A stretch of DNA of 64,000 bases. It comes from Diphasiastrum complanatum (lineage: Eukaryota; Streptophyta; Lycopodiopsida; Lycopodiales; Lycopodiaceae). A program made the translations under genes and the position numbers. How positions within the stretch are numbered: position 1 is the stretch's first letter; every line of letters begins with the position of its first letter. The notes below the pieces were generated by a model that worked only from the letters and a program-made list of their open reading frames with translations, was not told where the DNA came from and ran no database searches. Location of the stretch: NCBI GenBank assembly GCA_029204225.1, contig CM055102.1, forward strand, positions 33,042,085-33,106,084, given 5' to 3'. Positions 61,186 to 64,000 of the stretch are shown here, piece by piece.

Positions 61186-62010
61186 TTTGAAAAATGCAAA
61201 AATAAGTTTGGTAGAGACCAAAAATTTTGTATATAGATATACACACATGTGTGGAGCCTGTTCCCACGTGTAAAAATAGTGTATTTGTCATGTACCATAA
61301 TCATATAGATTGTACATACGATTTAATTCAAGTTCTAGTGGCTAAAAAGGTCAAGAACTAGTTTTTTAGACATATGACACATGGCATCAGTTTATTGCTT
61401 GCATGAGCCACACATCTTTTGGTTAGGTGTCACATCCCATGTGTAAAGGACAGTTCACGTGTGTGGAATAAGCTGAAGTAGACAAAATTTTGACTTCTAC
61501 AAGATTTTCAAGTAGATCTGCATATAAAAAAAAAATCGACCAAAAGTGCTCAGAATAGAAGGTTTTGTTCAAGTGTCAGTTTTGCATGATGAATCATCAT
61601 ATGACAAAACACCTTCACACATGCGGGATCAAAGGGATGATCAGTATCACGAGCTCCCACTTATTGTATATATAGAGCCACATTTGGCCATAATCAGTGT
61701 GAAACACCAATCTTGGTTTTGGAAGCAATTTTGAGTGATTCTCTCCATTTGTCTACATTTGTTTTGATTGTTTTGAAGTTCTATCAATGTGTACTTGATT
61801 TTCAGGTTGGAGTTCATACTCAGACAGTGTTTCACAAGTGTGAAACCAGAAAGTACACTTACTTTCAATTAATGATTGTTCTTGTTAGGATTTTGTGTCT
61901 AGAATTGATCTTAATTTGAAGTAGATTGATAGATCAAGTAATCTGACAGCCAATCCCTCTTGAGGATCAGATTAAGATCCACTCTTGGTCCTTTTTGTAC
62001 TTTTTCCACA
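61186..62010 (+). repeat. 5' LTR of copia element N
   Basis: Ends TTTTTCCACA directly before the primer site. It is related to the B LTR: ACACATGTGTGGAGCCTGTT, CCCACGTGT, GATTGTACATACGATTT, TTCTAGTGGCTAAAA. TATA box GTATATATAGAG near 61664. A one-change palindrome TTCACAAGTGTGAA at 61831-61844 lies 166 bp before the LTR end, as in A. The start is placed by alignment with B and is uncertain by a few bases. Confidence 0.8.
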
Positions 62011-62023
62011 TGGTATCAGAGCC
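62011..62023 (+). promoter_or_regulatory. Primer-binding site of element N
   Basis: TGGTATCAGAGCC, initiator Met-tRNA complement, directly abutting the LTR end. A further TTCACACGTGTGAG copy lies 160 bp downstream at 62182. Confidence 0.9.
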
Positions 62024-63683
62024 AAGTACAAGAGTTTTTGTTGAAATTGATAGGGTTAATCCAAATCAAAGCCAAAATTAGTAGTTTTTTGAAAACTAGT
62101 CAAATTTTGTGTAGCAAGTTGGATTTGATAGCTATCCTCAAAATTTTTGATCCAGATCTTGTTGTGGGCTGTAAGAACCCTTTTCACACGTGTGAGGCCG
62201 TACAGCTCCGGTTTTGACTGAGAAATTTCAAGAATTTGTAGAATTTGACTCACATACCCAATTGAGTGATTTTTCGTGCAAAATCAAGCATTTTCTATAG
62301 AAAATCTAATCCCTTGATTAGTTCTTGGATTAGATCAGCCAAGAAATTGAATTTGAAGCTTGAATTAGGTGCATTAACTGATTATCTCTGATTTTTTGAG
62401 TGCATGTTGAAGTTGAGAGAGATTTTGCTAAAAATCATAGATTAAGGAGTGATATGCAAGGTGAGAGGTTGAATTCCATTGTACCATCACTCTAGATTTG
62501 TTCAAGAGTGATAGGGTCAAGTTTAGAAGCATCAATTTGCTAGAAAACATCTTTGGATCTGTCCTCCAATTGAAACCTTTGAGGGTTTCTAGTGCATATA
62601 GAGCATCTATGCAAATCTTTTGTAGAATTTGACATAGATTGGCTTAAATTGAGAGTTCTAGAAAAGAGATTGAGATCCAAGTCACATTGTTCAACCCTAT
62701 TCAATTTGTTTGAGTGACTGTAAGGTTTGAAAAGAGTCATTAAGGTGTCTATGACAAATGTGTAGAGAGAGATCCAATTTTCTAAGAGTTCTTTCCTTTG
62801 TAGAGGGCAAGATCTAGAAGCTCATTTTGTGTTGTTATTGGTGGAGAGTTTGTCTTCTCCTAAGTGATCAAATTTTTCTAAGTGGCATTAGCACTTTGAA
62901 ACACAATATCTTAGTGAGAAAAATCACAACTTTTGATTTTGAATTTCATTCCAAGTCTTAAAAGGTAAAGTAATTGGTGGAATCCAATAGGAGTGATTGA
63001 ATTCAATTTGTTGAGCAAAAATTGACATAGAATGTATGAAACTCAAATTAGTTCTATTCAACTTTCTTTGTGAGAGTGTGAGGGTCAATTTGTAATCCCA
63101 TCGGATGTCTAAAATGAGGAGTCCATATTTGAGTATTCATGCATGGTTGAGATCTTTGTGAATCTCTAGTTGTCTAAATTTTTTAAGCTTTGTGAAAAAT
63201 TGATGGTATAGTTTGTTGTCGAATCAAATCAATTCATTCTAAATCTCAAGAGTTAGATTATTTGGGTCAAGAATGAGTCCAAAAAAAGTGATTAAGTTTG
63301 ATTTTCATGTGTTTGAAACAAAAACCCATCTTTTGTTCAAGAATCTCAAGTGTTGAGAGAACTAGTCAAGTGAAAAGAAAAATCTAGGTGTCAAATCTTT
63401 TCATATCCATTTCAATTTTCAAAAGAAAGAGTCATTGGTATTTGATGAGTCCAATAGGAGATTGGATCTGATTTCTTTTGTGATTTGATTAAAAGATTGT
63501 GTGCTTTTGTCTTAGTGATCAAAGCAAAGTTTCCAAGTGACTAGTCATTACTGTGAAGATTGATTCTTAGGTTTGTGAGCTAGATCTTTTGTAGATCATT
63601 CTAGATTATTGAAGATGTTCAAATCTAGTCTCTTTAAAGTCACAAATTACATTTGTAGAATCATATCACAAGTTTTTATTCAC
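62024..63683 (+). other. Untranslated leader of element N
   Basis: 1.66 kb without a convincing coding frame, between the primer site and the gag start; about twice the length of the C leader. Confidence 0.55.
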
Positions 63684-64000
63684 ATGGCATCAATAGGTGG
63701 CATCCTATTGCAGGAAAGAAAGGATCCTAAGTGCAACCTTTGTGGCAAGGGAGGATATATTTTCTCAAGATGCTACAAAAAGAAGACCAATCTATCCAAG
63801 GAGAACCAAAGCAAGGGGGCCGAGGTGAAGGATGGAGCTTGAAGTTCAAAATGCAAATACAAGAAGGACAAGTCCAAGGAAAGGTGTTTCCTTTGTGGAA
63901 AGGTGAATGAGGCTTGGAGTCTCACAAGGACTTGCAAGATTTGTCTTCAAGAGTCCATCACAACACCTGTCAAATCTTTTAAAATTTTTCATTTGGAAGT
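63684..64000 (+). pseudogene. Element N rearranged mini-gag with two zinc-knuckle segments
   Basis: ATG 63684 starts MASIGGILLQ, the gag N-terminus as in B, but after ten residues it passes to a zinc knuckle KCNLCGKGGYIFSRCYKKK, in which Tyr replaces the zinc-binding His. About 240 codons of gag core are missing. After EVKDGA there is a stop at 63840-63842. The frame then continues with SSKCKYKKDKSKERCFLCGK, a second copy of the same zinc-knuckle region, also degenerate. The element continues beyond the window. Confidence 0.7.

Overview
The window is plant nuclear DNA: AT-rich, intron-containing, and filled mainly with LTR retrotransposons (Ty1/copia and Ty3/gypsy), most of them primed by initiator Met-tRNA. 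One host gene is recognisable, a five-exon bHLH transcription factor of the FBH/bHLH122 type at 56.7-59.5 kb. The element density and long gene-poor stretches suggest a large-genome land plant, perhaps a conifer or other gymnosperm; that is inference, not shown by the sequence.

Layout. 0-7.4 kb: a copia gag relic, a long TC/AC microsatellite, and a deleted copia element (H) with two LTRs and a six-fold tandem array of the primer-binding site. 7.4-12.6 kb: unassigned DNA holding a MITE-like element, then a minus-strand copia gag-protease relic. 12.7-20.5 kb: a minus-strand gypsy element (J) with a probable 3' LTR carrying a tRNA-derived SINE, a 996-codon extra frame in the env-like position, and a decayed pol. 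20.55-25.1 kb: a plus-strand copia element (G), one internal stop from a full-length frame, but without its 5' LTR.

25.1-48.6 kb is a nested stack that the target-site duplications (TSDs) resolve. Copia element D (minus) was hit in gag by E (TSD AAAAT) and in its LTR by A (TSD CTTTG). A was then hit in pol by B (TSD TAGAT) and in its 5' LTR by C (TSD GTGTG). C is the youngest: its two 682-bp LTRs differ at about five positions and it has one frameshift.

48.6-53.7 kb: unassigned DNA, an LTR of the H family (F) with a shorter primer-site array, a gypsy remnant with an in-frame internal deletion (K), a gypsy RT fragment and an LTR fragment. 53.7-61 kb: intergenic DNA around the bHLH gene. 61-64 kb: the 5' part of another copia element (N) with a rearranged mini-gag; it runs off the window.

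Most notable: the tandem primer-binding-site arrays; a perfect 14-bp palindrome (TTCACACGTGTGAA) at a nearly fixed distance from the LTR 3' end in several different copia elements; the large unrecognised gypsy ORF; and an LTR element with unusual AGTTAA...TTAACT ends.
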